Origin: Burkholderiales bacterium UBA954
GTDB lineage: Bacteria > Pseudomonadota > Gammaproteobacteria > Burkholderiales > Burkholderiaceae_A
Length of the DNA stretch: 8,326 nucleotides
Direction: 5' to 3'
Assembly: GCA_002293155.1 (NCBI GenBank)
Contig: DBCQ01000044.1
Coordinates: forward strand, 65,733 to 74,058
Made by a program: the position numbers and the translations under genes. This document shows positions 1 to 7,189 of this stretch, in pieces. The notes below the pieces were generated by a model. That model was not told the DNA's origin, did not search any database, and saw only the letters and a list, made by a program, of their open reading frames with translations. Within the stretch, counting starts at the first letter, position 1, and every line of letters begins with the position of its first letter.

Positions 1-393
1 GACAAACCTGCAATGGTCGAAATTGCAAGAATGCTCCATGAGTTGGGCTTTAAGATCCTCGCCAGCCGGGGAACCGCGGCCGCGATATCGGCATCCGGCA
101 TTCCGGCAGCAACCGTCAACAAAGTCACCGAGGGTCGACCCCACGTGGTAGACATGATCAAAAATGGTGATGTACAGTTCGTTATCAACACGGTCGAGGA
201 AAAGCGTTCGGCAATTACCGATTCCCGCTCGATCCGAACAACCGCCCTGGCCTCCCGAGTCACGACCTACACCACGATTGCCGGGGCGAGGGCCGCTGTG
301 GAAGGAATTCGGCACCTCGCGGACGCGACACTGACCGTCATTGATGTTCAAACCATGCACAAAAAGATTCTTACTATGAGGTCATCACCATGA
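1..393 (+). CDS. carB: Carbamoyl-phosphate synthase large subunit, C-terminal part (partial)
   Basis: This is the 3' end of carB; the reading frame is open from base 1, so the gene begins outside the window. About 130 residues are visible, covering the methylglyoxal-synthase-like allosteric domain at the C-terminus of the large subunit. In the family this domain binds regulators such as UMP, IMP and ornithine and modulates synthesis of carbamoyl phosphate for pyrimidines and arginine. Recognisable segments are [10 protein letters not shown] near the start, the [10 protein letters not shown] stretch, the FVINT strand with a following Ser/Arg-rich loop ([10 protein letters not shown]), and the [11 protein letters not shown] end, all aligning from memory with E. 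coli CarB. The TGA stop overlaps the ATG of greA (ATGA), so the two genes are probably co-transcribed and translationally coupled. Nothing looks broken in the visible part. Confidence 0.95.
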   Translation, partial: DKPAMVEIARMLHELGFKILASRGTAAAISASGIPAATVNKVTEGRPHVVDMIKNGDVQFVINTVEEKRSAITDSRSIRTTALASRVTTYTTIAGARAAVEGIRHLADATLTVIDVQTMHKKILTMRSSP

Positions 394-866
394 GCACCAC
401 GCCGCTAACCGTCCGGGGTGCCGAGCGATTAAAAGAAGAGCTCACACGCCTAAAACACGTTGAGCGGCCTTCGGTCATCAACGCGATTGCAGAGGCCCGT
501 GCCCAAGGCGATCTCTCTGAGAATGCTGAATACGATGCTGCAAAAGAGCGCCAAGGGTTTATTGAGGGCCGAATCGCAGAGCTTGAAAGCAAGCTTTCAA
601 CCGCGCAGATCATTGACGTCTCTCAGCTTGAGCGCGATGGGCGTGTCGTGTTTGGTACGACCGTTGAGGTGGTGGATATCGAAAGCGATAAAAAATCGGT
701 CTATCAGATTGTTGGAGAAGACGAGGCCGATTTAAAAGAGGGCAAGATCTCAATCTCTAGCCCGATAGCGCGGGCATTAATCGGAAAGTCGGTGGGCGAT
801 GTCTCTGTGGTCCACGCCCCAGGCGGTGCACGAGAGGTTGAAATCCTGGACGTTCGCTACGGCTAA
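390..866 (+). CDS. greA: Transcription elongation factor GreA
   Basis: GreA enters the RNA polymerase secondary channel and stimulates cleavage of backtracked transcripts, rescuing stalled elongation complexes. The 158-residue length is the family norm. Residues 1-75 form the antiparallel coiled coil, with the tip motif [16 protein letters not shown] carrying the two acidic residues D41 and E44 that help coordinate the catalytic Mg2+. The rest is the FKBP-like C-terminal domain, with the conserved GEDEAD and [12 protein letters not shown] segments. The ATG start overlaps the carB stop and has a GAGGT ribosome site at 378-382, seven bases upstream. It is followed immediately by rlmE. In related betaproteobacteria I recall further genes (a DUF4149 membrane protein and yhbY) between greA and rlmE; they are absent here. 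Confidence 0.97.
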   Translation: MSTTPLTVRGAERLKEELTRLKHVERPSVINAIAEARAQGDLSENAEYDAAKERQGFIEGRIAELESKLSTAQIIDVSQLERDGRVVFGTTVEVVDIESDKKSVYQIVGEDEADLKEGKISISSPIARALIGKSVGDVSVVHAPGGAREVEILDVRYG

Positions 867-1521
867 AAACAAATTCAACCCTCAGTGGTTACAGATGCAC
901 CTTACAGACCCTTATGTCCGTAAGGCGCAGGGTCGGGGTTACCGTTCTCGTGCGGCCTTTAAGCTGCTCGAAATTCACGAAAAAGATGACCTGATCAAGC
1001 CGGGTATGACGATCGTTGACCTCGGGAGTGCCCCGGGGAGTTGGTCGCAGGTGTTACGCGAGATCATGTCGGTGAAACGCAACGGCGATGTCGGTAAGCG
1101 GGTCTACGGCAAGATTTTTGCTCTCGATATTCTGCCAATGGAGCCCATTGCAGATGTTGATTTCCTTGAGGGCGATTTCCGAGAGGAGGCCGTGGCCAAG
1201 GCACTCGGCGATCGACTTGGCGCAGAGAGGGTCGACTTGGTGGTCTCCGACATGGCTCCCAACCTGTCGGGTGTCGAATCTGCCGATGCCGCCCGTATGC
1301 TCCATGTCTGCGAGCTCGCCCTTGACTTTGCTTTAGCGCATCTCAAGCCACAGGGGTCGTTATTGGTGAAGGCCTTTAATGGCAGTGGCTATAGCCAGAT
1401 TGTTGAAACCTTTAAGCGTCACTTTGTCACGGTTGCCGCCCGCAAGCCTCCTGCCTCCAGGGCCCATTCATCAGAGACCTTTTTGCTTGGTCGGCGGCTA
1501 AAACCCTCCAAAAAGGTGTGA
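859..1521 (+). CDS. rlmE: 23S rRNA (uridine-2'-O)-methyltransferase RlmE (FtsJ)
   Basis: RlmE methylates the 2'-hydroxyl of U2552 in the 23S rRNA A-loop using S-adenosylmethionine. The SAM-binding motif [12 protein letters not shown] and the K-D-K-E catalytic tetrad are present. Counted from the codon at 859, the tetrad is K35 (in RAAFKL), D131 (in SDMAPN), K171 (in LLVKAF) and E206 (in SSETF). About ten extra residues follow the SAM motif compared with E. coli, as in Burkholderia-type proteins. The start is problematic. Family proteins begin MAKNKFN or MAKNRFN, and here the codon in the Met position is ACG (859-861), overlapping the greA stop. Other in-frame starts are ATG 799, GTG 826 and TTG 838 (all inside greA) and ATG 895, which would remove conserved residues. 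The 859 start is chosen by homology only. E. coli rlmE is co-transcribed with ftsH and heat inducible. Confidence 0.93.
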   Translation, partial: TAKNKFNPQWLQMHLTDPYVRKAQGRGYRSRAAFKLLEIHEKDDLIKPGMTIVDLGSAPGSWSQVLREIMSVKRNGDVGKRVYGKIFALDILPMEPIADVDFLEGDFREEAVAKALGDRLGAERVDLVVSDMAPNLSGVESADAARMLHVCELALDFALAHLKPQGSLLVKAFNGSGYSQIVETFKRHFVTVAARKPPASRAHSSETFLLGRRLKPSKKV

Positions 1522-1525
1522 AACC

Positions 1526-1553
1526 CTTGGAAAATGTGGCGTTGACCCCATTT
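1526..1553 (+). promoter_or_regulatory. Candidate sigma32 (heat-shock) promoter for ftsH
   Basis: CTTGGAA at 1526-1532 resembles the sigma32 -35 consensus CTTGAAA, and CCCCATTT at 1546-1553 is an exact match to the -10 consensus CCCCATnT. They are separated by 13 bases, within the usual range. The site lies just after the rlmE stop and about 170 bases before the ftsH start, so transcription would begin near 1560 and leave a long leader. FtsH is a classic sigma32-controlled gene that in turn degrades sigma32, which fits. This is a motif match by eye only. Confidence 0.5.
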
Positions 1554-1590
1554 AACCCTTAGAAAGCCCTTCCCGCTTGGCGAACCGGCA

Positions 1591-1619
1591 TTGAGGAAAC
1601 TTCCCTTGGGGAATAGAAT
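1591..1619 (+). promoter_or_regulatory. Candidate sigma70 promoter for ftsH
   Basis: TTGAGG at 1591-1596 (4 of 6 bases of the -35 consensus) and TAGAAT at 1614-1619 (5 of 6 of the -10 consensus) are separated by exactly 17 bases. The predicted start is near 1626, giving a leader of about 100 bases before ftsH. It would provide basal expression alongside the upstream heat-shock candidate. Confidence 0.45.
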
Positions 1620-1723
1620 CCAAGAGAGTCCGCCGCTTTTAATGAGTCGTTTGCGGCGTGAGATGTCGATAACAACGAGATGCCCATGTCTTTTAACCGA
1701 GTACCCCACGAAGGAGTAACGCC

Positions 1724-3607
1724 TTGAACAATATGATCCCCAAAGCAGCCATCTGGATGGTGATTGCGCTGGTCTTGTTCACGGTATTTCGGCAGTTCGA
1801 TAACCGTCAGGCGCGTGGGCCGGAGATGCCATATTCCCAGTTCATGGAAGAGGCCCGACAGGGCCGGATTAAGTCGGCCTCCGTAGAGGGCCGCACCGTT
1901 CGCGCACTAACTTCCGATGAGCGCCAGATCACCGTCAACACCCCCCAGGATCTCTGGATGGTCTCGGATCTCATGAAGTTTGGCGTCCGAGTCTCTGCGA
2001 AGGCTGAGGAAGAGCCCTCCTTGCTCATGAGTATTTTTGTGTCCTGGTTCCCAATGCTGCTCCTAATCGGTGTCTGGGTGTTTTTTATGCGCCAGATGCA
2101 GGGTGGCGGCAAAGGCGGGGCATTCTCGTTTGGCAAATCAAAAGCCAGGCTGATGGATGAAAACAATAACAACATTACCTTTGCCGATGTTGCGGGCTGT
2201 GATGAGGCAAAAGAAGATGTCCACGAGCTGGTTGAGTTCCTTCGCGATCCCTCAAAATTCCAAAAGCTTGGCGGGCACATCCCGCGTGGTGTGCTGATGG
2301 TGGGCCCCCCTGGAACTGGTAAGACCTTGCTCGCGAAAGCGATTGCAGGCGAGGCGAAGGTCCCGTTTTTCTCGATATCAGGCTCTGATTTCGTTGAAAT
2401 GTTCGTTGGTGTGGGCGCCGCACGGGTTCGCGATATGTTTGAGCAGGCGAAGAAAAATGCGCCTTGCATTATCTTTATCGATGAGATCGATGCGGTTGGC
2501 CGTCAGCGGGGTGCAGGCCTTGGTGGCGGAAATGACGAGCGTGAGCAGACGCTCAATCAGATGCTTGTCGAGATGGATGGGTTTGAGGCCTCGCAGGGGG
2601 TGATCGTGATTGCCGCAACCAACCGGCCCGATGTCCTAGATCCCGCGCTCTTACGACCAGGGCGTTTTGACCGCCAGGTAGTGGTGAGTCTGCCCGATGT
2701 CCGCGGCCGCGAACAGATTCTAAATGTGCACATGCGTAAGGTTCCGATTGCAAGCGATGTCCGTGCGGATATTCTGGCCCGCGGCACGCCAGGATTTTCG
2801 GGCGCTGATCTCGCCAACCTCGTCAATGAGGCAGCGCTTTTTGCCGCACGTCGAAACGGCCGTGTTGTGGAAATGAATGATTTTGAAAAAGCAAAAGACA
2901 AAATCATGATGGGTGCGGAACGTAAATCCATGGTCATGCCCGAGGAAGAGCGTAAAAATACCGCCTATCACGAGTCGGGTCATGCCTTGGTCGCCCGAAT
3001 GCTGCCGAAGACCGACCCCGTTCACAAGGTGACGATTATTCCCCGTGGGCGTGCGCTCGGGGTCACAATGCAGCTGCCTGAAGGGGATCGGTACAGCATG
3101 GATAAGCTGCGCATGCTCAGCACCATCTCGGTATTGTTTGGCGGCCGGATCGCCGAGGAAGTATTCATGGATCAAATGACAACCGGTGCCTCAAACGATT
3201 TTGAGCGCGCCACTGCGCTTGCTCGAGATATGGTGACGCGTTACGGGATGTCGGATATCCTGGGCCCAATGGTCTACGCCGAAAACGAGGGCGAAGTCTT
3301 CCTTGGCAGATCCGTAACTAAAACGACGCATGTCTCTGAATCTACGATGCAGAAAGTAGACAGCGAGATCCGTAGAATTATTGATGAGCAGTATGCGGTC
3401 GCCCGCAAAATCATCGAAGAAAACGCCGACAAGATGCATGCGATGGCCAATGCCTTGCTTGAGTGGGAAACGATTGATGCGGATCAAATCAACGACATCG
3501 TTGAGGGTCGCCCACCGCGTCCGCCGAAGCAGACGGGCTCGGGCAATACGCCCAGTTCAGGCCCTGGGCCAACGGGTGTAGCGCCCACGGCACCGGCGGC
3601 GGCCTAA
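1724..3607 (+). CDS. ftsH: ATP-dependent zinc metalloprotease FtsH
   Basis: FtsH is a hexameric inner-membrane AAA+ protease that degrades unassembled membrane proteins and, in E. coli, sigma32 and LpxC. The start is TTG at 1724, seven bases after a perfect AAGGAG (1711-1716); it gives the family N-terminus MNNM, while the next ATG (1733) is too far from that site. Features in order: membrane segment at about residues 7-22, periplasmic domain, second membrane segment at about 103-121, and Gly-rich linker. The AAA+ module follows, with Walker A GPPGTGKT (194-201), pore loop FVG (227-229), Walker B IIFIDE (249-254) and arginine-finger region RPGRFDR (311-317). The zinc site is HESGH (416-420), with D492 in [12 protein letters not shown] as likely third ligand. 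The C-terminus after about 597 is a Pro/Gly/Ser/Ala-rich tail. The length (627) is normal. The stop overlaps the folP start by one base. Confidence 0.98.
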   Translation: MNNMIPKAAIWMVIALVLFTVFRQFDNRQARGPEMPYSQFMEEARQGRIKSASVEGRTVRALTSDERQITVNTPQDLWMVSDLMKFGVRVSAKAEEEPSLLMSIFVSWFPMLLLIGVWVFFMRQMQGGGKGGAFSFGKSKARLMDENNNNITFADVAGCDEAKEDVHELVEFLRDPSKFQKLGGHIPRGVLMVGPPGTGKTLLAKAIAGEAKVPFFSISGSDFVEMFVGVGAARVRDMFEQAKKNAPCIIFIDEIDAVGRQRGAGLGGGNDEREQTLNQMLVEMDGFEASQGVIVIAATNRPDVLDPALLRPGRFDRQVVVSLPDVRGREQILNVHMRKVPIASDVRADILARGTPGFSGADLANLVNEAALFAARRNGRVVEMNDFEKAKDKIMMGAERKSMVMPEEERKNTAYHESGHALVARMLPKTDPVHKVTIIPRGRALGVTMQLPEGDRYSMDKLRMLSTISVLFGGRIAEEVFMDQMTTGASNDFERATALARDMVTRYGMSDILGPMVYAENEGEVFLGRSVTKTTHVSESTMQKVDSEIRRIIDEQYAVARKIIEENADKMHAMANALLEWETIDADQINDIVEGRPPRPPKQTGSGNTPSSGPGPTGVAPTAPAAA

Positions 3608-4542
3608 TGGTGGTGAACAACAAACCGGCGGAGATCCCGCCGGTTTTTGTTTGTGGGCGATACACACGCGAGTATTCCAGACAGCCTTTGATCATGGGCA
3701 TTGTGAATGTCACGCCGGATTCGTTCTCTGATGGCGGCGCGTTCTTTCGTCCCAGCTTAGATCCGCAGCAGGCAATCGCCTACGCCCTGCAACTCATTGG
3801 CGAGGGCGCCGATATTCTGGATATCGGTGGCGAGTCAACACGCCCTGGTTCAATGCCGATTAGTCCGCAACAGGAGATGGACCGCGTCTTGCCAGTGATC
3901 GAAGGTCTTCTAGAGGCTGGTGTTCCGCTCTCCATCGATACGCGCCGGCCTGAGGTGATGGAGGCGGCGATCGCGCTTGGCGTTGACATCATTAACGATA
4001 TCAACGGGTTTCGTGATCCCCGTGCATTTCGTCTCGCAACGAATAGCCGGTGCGGTCTGTGTGTCATGCACATGCGGGGCGAACCACAGACCATGCAAGT
4101 CAATCCGACATACGAGGATGTGGTAGATGAGGTCTGGGGTTTTCTGCAGACTCAGCGCGATGCATTAATTGCCCAGGGCGTTGATCCGGGCCGCATCGTT
4201 TTAGATCCTGGATTCGGGTTTGGAAAAACACTCCACCACAATCTGGAACTCCTGCGGTCAATGGGTGCAATCTCGGCACGGCACCCTGTCTTAGTGGGTG
4301 TCTCGCGTAAGCGCATGATCGGAGAATTAATGGAGCGCCCTTCGGGTTCTGGCGCAGCTCCTGCCGGTTCTGGGGGATCTCAAGGCGTCGTCAGCGCGCC
4401 CACTGAGCGTGTCGTGGCGAGCGTGGCCGCAGCCCTATGGGCCGCCAACCAAGGCGCACAGATTCTGCGCGTCCATGATGTCAGGGCCACAGCCGAGGCG
4501 CTGCGTGTCTGGGCAGCATTAGAATGGCGAGATGACGCGTAA
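3607..4542 (+). CDS. folP: Dihydropteroate synthase
   Basis: FolP condenses 6-hydroxymethyl-dihydropterin diphosphate with p-aminobenzoate to make dihydropteroate in folate synthesis; it is the sulfonamide target. Signatures are [11 protein letters not shown] (34-44), GGESTRPG (74-81), the IDT strand with D111, IND at 129-131, MHMRG (154-158), DPGFGFGK (200-207), SRK (233-235) and RVHDV (288-292). Family homology begins only around CGRY (residue 16). No ATG, GTG or TTG lies in frame between 3613 and 3688, so the start must be ATG 3607 or GTG 3610/3613, giving a short unconserved extension that coincides with a terminator hairpin. ATG 3607 overlaps the ftsH stop (TAATG) with no clear ribosome site, suggesting reinitiation. 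A Gly/Ser/Ala-rich insert of about 20 residues (roughly 245-265) lies between SRK and the TER segment, at a position where the family has a short loop. The 3' end overlaps glmM by 11 bases. Confidence 0.95.
   Translation: MVVNNKPAEIPPVFVCGRYTREYSRQPLIMGIVNVTPDSFSDGGAFFRPSLDPQQAIAYALQLIGEGADILDIGGESTRPGSMPISPQQEMDRVLPVIEGLLEAGVPLSIDTRRPEVMEAAIALGVDIINDINGFRDPRAFRLATNSRCGLCVMHMRGEPQTMQVNPTYEDVVDEVWGFLQTQRDALIAQGVDPGRIVLDPGFGFGKTLHHNLELLRSMGAISARHPVLVGVSRKRMIGELMERPSGSGAAPAGSGGSQGVVSAPTERVVASVAAALWAANQGAQILRVHDVRATAEALRVWAALEWRDDA
3622..3652 (+). terminator. Rho-independent terminator after ftsH, inside the folP start region
   Basis: A perfect 10-bp inverted repeat, AAACCGGCGG (3622-3631) and CCGCCGGTTT (3637-3646), encloses a five-base loop AGATC. 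The T-rich run TTTTTGTTT ends the structure. It begins 14 bases past the ftsH stop and falls on codons 6-16 of folP as annotated. The GC-rich stem plus U-tract makes it a textbook intrinsic terminator or attenuator for the ftsH transcript. How much transcription passes into folP-glmM cannot be told from sequence. Confidence 0.8.
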
Positions 4543-5890
4543 ATACTTCGGAACAGATGGCATTCGGGGGAAGGTGGGCCTGCCACCGATTACACCGGAG
4601 TTTGTCCTGCGTTTGGGGATGGCCGCAGGCCGTGTCCTGGCGAGTCGTGCACAGCCGGCGGGGGTTCATCCAACGGTATTGATTGGTAAAGATACCCGGA
4701 TATCCGGCTATATGCTCGAGTCAGCCCTTGAGTCTGGGTTTAGTGCGGCCGGGGTCGATGTCTTGTTGGTGGGCCCGATGCCAACGCCTGCTGTGGCCTA
4801 TCTGACCCGGGCTCTGAGGTTATCAGCGGGTATCGTGATCAGTGCCTCGCACAATCCTTTTGATGACAATGGCATTAAATTTTTTAATGGCGATGGCGAA
4901 AAACTCTCCGATGCCATTGAAGAAGAAATTGAGGCGGTGATCGATGAGCAGGCCCAATGCAAGAGCTCCGATAAGCTTGGAAAGGTTCGCAGGCTCAACG
5001 ATGCATCGGGCCGCTACATTGAATTCTGTAAAAACACATTCCCCAGCCATCTCTCGCTTCGTGGCCTAAAGCTCGTTATCGATTGTGCCAATGGCGCCGC
5101 CTATCAGGTGGCCTCTCCGGTATTTCATGAATTGGGCGCTGAAGTGGTCGTGATTGGCCACGAGCCGGATGGATTCAATATCAACGCAGGTGTCGGCGCA
5201 ACCCACCCTGAGGCGCTTGCGAAGCGGGTTGTGGCCGAGCAGGCCGATTATGGAATCGCCCTCGATGGTGATGGCGATCGACTGATTATGGTCGATGGTC
5301 AAGGCACCGTCTTTGATGGGGATCAGCTACTCTTTGCGATTGTGAAAGATCGGCTGCGTCATGTCAGTATGGACTCGGTGTTGGGTGTGGTGGGTACACT
5401 CATGACCAATCTTGGATTTGAGCGGGCGATGGAGAAGCTGCACATCGATTTTCAACGCTCTAAGGTGGGTGATCGTTATGTGCTCGAGATGCTCAAAGAA
5501 ACGGGTTGGAATATTGGGGGTGAATCCTCAGGCCACATTCTTTGTCTTGATCAACACACCACGGGAGATGGCATTGTTAGCGCGCTTCAGGTACTTGCTG
5601 CAATTGTCCGGTTTGGTAAGCCCCTATCCGAGGTTGTTGCAGAGTTCACTCGCTATCCACAGACCTTAATCAATATTCCGGTGAGCCATGGTAAGGACTG
5701 GCAGAAGATCCCAGAGGTGACGCAGGCCTGCGCTTTAGCCCAGAAGACCCTCGGAAAATCGGGTCGCCTCTTAATCCGTAGGTCAGGCACCGAGCCCGTG
5801 GTGCGGGTCATGGTCGAGGCCAACGACTCAACCCTCTGCGAGACCACCGCCCAGTCGGTGGCGGCGGCCTTAAAGGCCCACTGCTACTAA
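4532..5890 (+). CDS. glmM: Phosphoglucosamine mutase
   Basis: GlmM interconverts glucosamine-6-phosphate and glucosamine-1-phosphate, feeding UDP-GlcNAc for peptidoglycan and lipopolysaccharide. The 452-residue protein has all hallmarks of the alpha-D-phosphohexomutase family. The N-terminus is [11 protein letters not shown]. The phosphoserine loop is SASHNP with catalytic S106. The Mg2+ loop is DGDGDR (245-250), the sugar-specificity loop is GGESSGH (329-335), and the phosphate-binding loop RRSGTEP (416-422) is near the end. The ATG start overlaps the end of folP by 11 bases, with only a weak purine-rich stretch upstream, so translation is probably coupled to folP. The ftsH-folP-glmM order is widely conserved in proteobacteria. 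The stop overlaps that of convergent dgkA by two bases. Confidence 0.98.
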   Translation: MTRKYFGTDGIRGKVGLPPITPEFVLRLGMAAGRVLASRAQPAGVHPTVLIGKDTRISGYMLESALESGFSAAGVDVLLVGPMPTPAVAYLTRALRLSAGIVISASHNPFDDNGIKFFNGDGEKLSDAIEEEIEAVIDEQAQCKSSDKLGKVRRLNDASGRYIEFCKNTFPSHLSLRGLKLVIDCANGAAYQVASPVFHELGAEVVVIGHEPDGFNINAGVGATHPEALAKRVVAEQADYGIALDGDGDRLIMVDGQGTVFDGDQLLFAIVKDRLRHVSMDSVLGVVGTLMTNLGFERAMEKLHIDFQRSKVGDRYVLEMLKETGWNIGGESSGHILCLDQHTTGDGIVSALQVLAAIVRFGKPLSEVVAEFTRYPQTLINIPVSHGKDWQKIPEVTQACALAQKTLGKSGRLLIRRSGTEPVVRVMVEANDSTLCETTAQSVAAALKAHCY

Positions 5891-6249
5891 AGCAGGATCA
5901 GGGACCAGACCACAACCGCGTGGACGATCGCGCCCAGGACTGCGGCGCTTCCCATATCTTTTACTTTCTTCGAGAGTGGATTTTTTTCGATTGAAATCCG
6001 GTCGATAGTTTTCTCGACTGCGGTATTTAAGAGTTCGGTGATGATGATCAGTAAGAGACTGCTGATCAGCATGGCCCGCTCAACACCCGTCTCACCCAGC
6101 ATTAAGCCGGTTATCGCGAGGGCGGGTAGAAGAATGATTTCGACCTTGATCGCCTCTTCCGATTTCCAGGCTGCACCGAAACCCTCGATCGAATAGATTA
6201 GCGCGGAGACCATACGGCGTCGAACGATACCGATGAACTGATGCAGCAT
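5887..6249 (-). CDS. dgkA: Diacylglycerol kinase (DgkA, small membrane type)
   Basis: DgkA is a trimeric inner-membrane enzyme that phosphorylates diacylglycerol to phosphatidic acid with ATP, recycling diacylglycerol released from phospholipids. At 120 residues it matches the E. coli protein (about 122). Visible motifs are the amphipathic N-terminal [12 protein letters not shown] segment, three hydrophobic helices, the catalytic ELLNTAVE motif (E72, N75, E79, equivalent to E. coli E69, N72, E76) and KDMGSAAVL (97-105). The ATG at 6249-6247 is chosen because AAAGGGA on the minus strand (6262-6256) lies six bases upstream; a TTG at 6273 would add eight residues but places that site inside the gene. 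It converges on glmM and diverges from the phosphatase-glycosyltransferase pair. Its neighbours suggest a role in handling diacylglycerol made by PlcP (inference). Confidence 0.95.
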   Translation of the reverse strand: MLHQFIGIVRRRMVSALIYSIEGFGAAWKSEEAIKVEIILLPALAITGLMLGETGVERAMLISSLLLIIITELLNTAVEKTIDRISIEKNPLSKKVKDMGSAAVLGAIVHAVVVWSLILL

Positions 6250-6312
6250 AGATATTCCCTTTGGCCGTAACAAGAAGCAGAATTTTAGTCGGCTGTCAGT
6301 CTGGTGGTGGCA

Positions 6313-6352
6313 GTGTCATATAAATTTCATGAGCCTGTCATCTGGGTGTCAA
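6313..6352 (+). promoter_or_regulatory. Tandem Pho boxes (four PhoB half-sites, 11-bp period)
   Basis: Four heptamers lie exactly 11 bases apart: GTGTCAT (6313-6319), ATTTCAT (6324-6330), CTGTCAT (6335-6341) and GTGTCAA (6346-6352). PhoB binds direct CTGTCAT-type heptamers separated by a four-base, often AT-rich spacer, which is an 11-bp period. The first pair, GTGTCATATAAATTTCAT, matches 15 of 18 positions of the E. coli Pho box. The third heptamer is a perfect CTGTCAT. The array is oriented toward the phosphatase gene. A weak -10-like CATGCT (6363-6368) lies ten bases after the last heptamer, the usual Pho-promoter spacing. A further CTGTCAG (6293-6299) is out of phase by two bases. The binding regulator is inferred. 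Confidence 0.7.
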
Positions 6353-6376
6353 CTGGCAGACGCATGCTTGGGGTCC

Positions 6377-7189
6377 ATGAAGCCCAACGAGCCGATGGAG
6401 TTTGATGAAGTTCCTACCCGCTATCGGGCGATCTGGATATCCGACATTCATCTGGGAACCCCAGGATGCAAGGCTGATTTTCTGTTGGATTTTCTGCGCT
6501 GTAATGAATCCAAACATCTCTATCTCGTAGGCGACATCATCGATGGCTGGCAGCTGAAGAAGGGGTGGTACTGGCGTCAGAGTCACAACGATGTCGTACA
6601 GAAGATCCTACGAAAAGCCCGAAAGGGAACAAAGGTCACCTACATTGCTGGCAATCACGATGAGGCACTACGGCAGTTTCTTGGTATGGCCTTTGGAGAC
6701 ATCCAGATTCTAGATGAGACGACCCACACGATGCTTGATGGTCGTGAACTCTGGGTCACTCACGGCGACCTCTTTGATGGTGTGATTCAGCACGCTAAAT
6801 GGCTCGCCTATCTTGGAGATAGCCTTTACACCGTGATTCTCAAGATGAACCATTACTTTAACCAGATTCGACATCGATGCGGCTTGTCGTACTGGTCGTT
6901 ATCGCAGTTTCTAAAGCACAAGGTTAAAAATGCCGTGTCTTTTATTACTGATTTTGAAGAGGCATTAACCGCAGAGGCCCGCCGCCGTGGTTATGACGGC
7001 GTTGTCTGTGGGCACATTCACAAGCCTGAGATCCGAGAAATTAACGGCATTCTGTATTGCAACGACGGTGATTGGGTTGAGAGCCTCTCCGCATTGGTGG
7101 AGACGAATACGGGCGAGTTAAAGATTATTCATTGGCCCTATCGGGCCTCACTAGAAAGGCAAGACATTCGTCATGCGATCGCCGTCTAA
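6377..7189 (+). CDS. plcP: PlcP-type metallophosphoesterase (phospholipase C-like; COG2908)
   Basis: This is a calcineurin-like metallophosphatase of about 270 residues with the two-metal signature in order, numbered from 6377: SDIHLG (D23, H25), GDIIDGW (D53), GNHDE (N93, H94, D95), THGD (H129) and GHIH (H213, H215). The GDIIDGWQLKKGWYW, SHNDVVQK and NDGDWVES stretches match, from memory, the PlcP group. PlcP cleaves phosphatidyl headgroups to give diacylglycerol during phosphate starvation. The GDLFEAWIGDD signature of true LpxH is absent, so the common label UDP-2,3-diacylglucosamine diphosphatase is less likely. There is no signal peptide, so it probably acts at the inner membrane from the cytoplasmic side. 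ATG 6377 has a weak TTGGGG stretch upstream; ATG 6395 is the alternative. ATG 6329 lies inside the Pho-box array and is unlikely. The 3' end overlaps the glycosyltransferase gene by 17 bases. The exact substrate is uncertain. Confidence 0.85.
   Translation: MKPNEPMEFDEVPTRYRAIWISDIHLGTPGCKADFLLDFLRCNESKHLYLVGDIIDGWQLKKGWYWRQSHNDVVQKILRKARKGTKVTYIAGNHDEALRQFLGMAFGDIQILDETTHTMLDGRELWVTHGDLFDGVIQHAKWLAYLGDSLYTVILKMNHYFNQIRHRCGLSYWSLSQFLKHKVKNAVSFITDFEEALTAEARRRGYDGVVCGHIHKPEIREINGILYCNDGDWVESLSALVETNTGELKIIHWPYRASLERQDIRHAIAV

Noticed and set aside
1419..1709. Antisense open frame across the rlmE end and the ftsH leader
   Set aside because: It has no motif, overlaps conserved rlmE codons and opposes the candidate ftsH promoters; it is most likely chance.
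1807..2469. Long antisense open frame (220 codons) opposite ftsH
   Set aside because: It is the mirror of a strongly conserved ftsH coding region, and its translation shows no recognisable family.
5881..5895. CTGCT/AGCAG hairpin over the glmM and dgkA stop codons as a bidirectional terminator
   Set aside because: The stem is only five pairs and has no T-tract on either strand, so it is too weak to call.
6250..6273. TTG start at 6273 (- strand) for dgkA
   Set aside because: It would place the good AAAGGGA ribosome site inside the gene; the ATG at 6249 gives the normal DgkA length.
6282..6287. TAAAAT on the minus strand as -10 box for dgkA
   Set aside because: No -35 match lies at the right distance (CTGACA is only six bases away), so I do not call a dgkA promoter.
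6319..6324. TATAAA as a sigma70 -10 box for the phosphatase gene
   Set aside because: It has no acceptable -35 at 16-18 bases and is better explained as the AT-rich spacer of the Pho box that covers it.
6329..6376. N-terminal extension of the phosphatase from ATG 6329
   Set aside because: The ATG lies within the Pho-box array, has no ribosome site, and the extra 16 residues have no family similarity I recognise.
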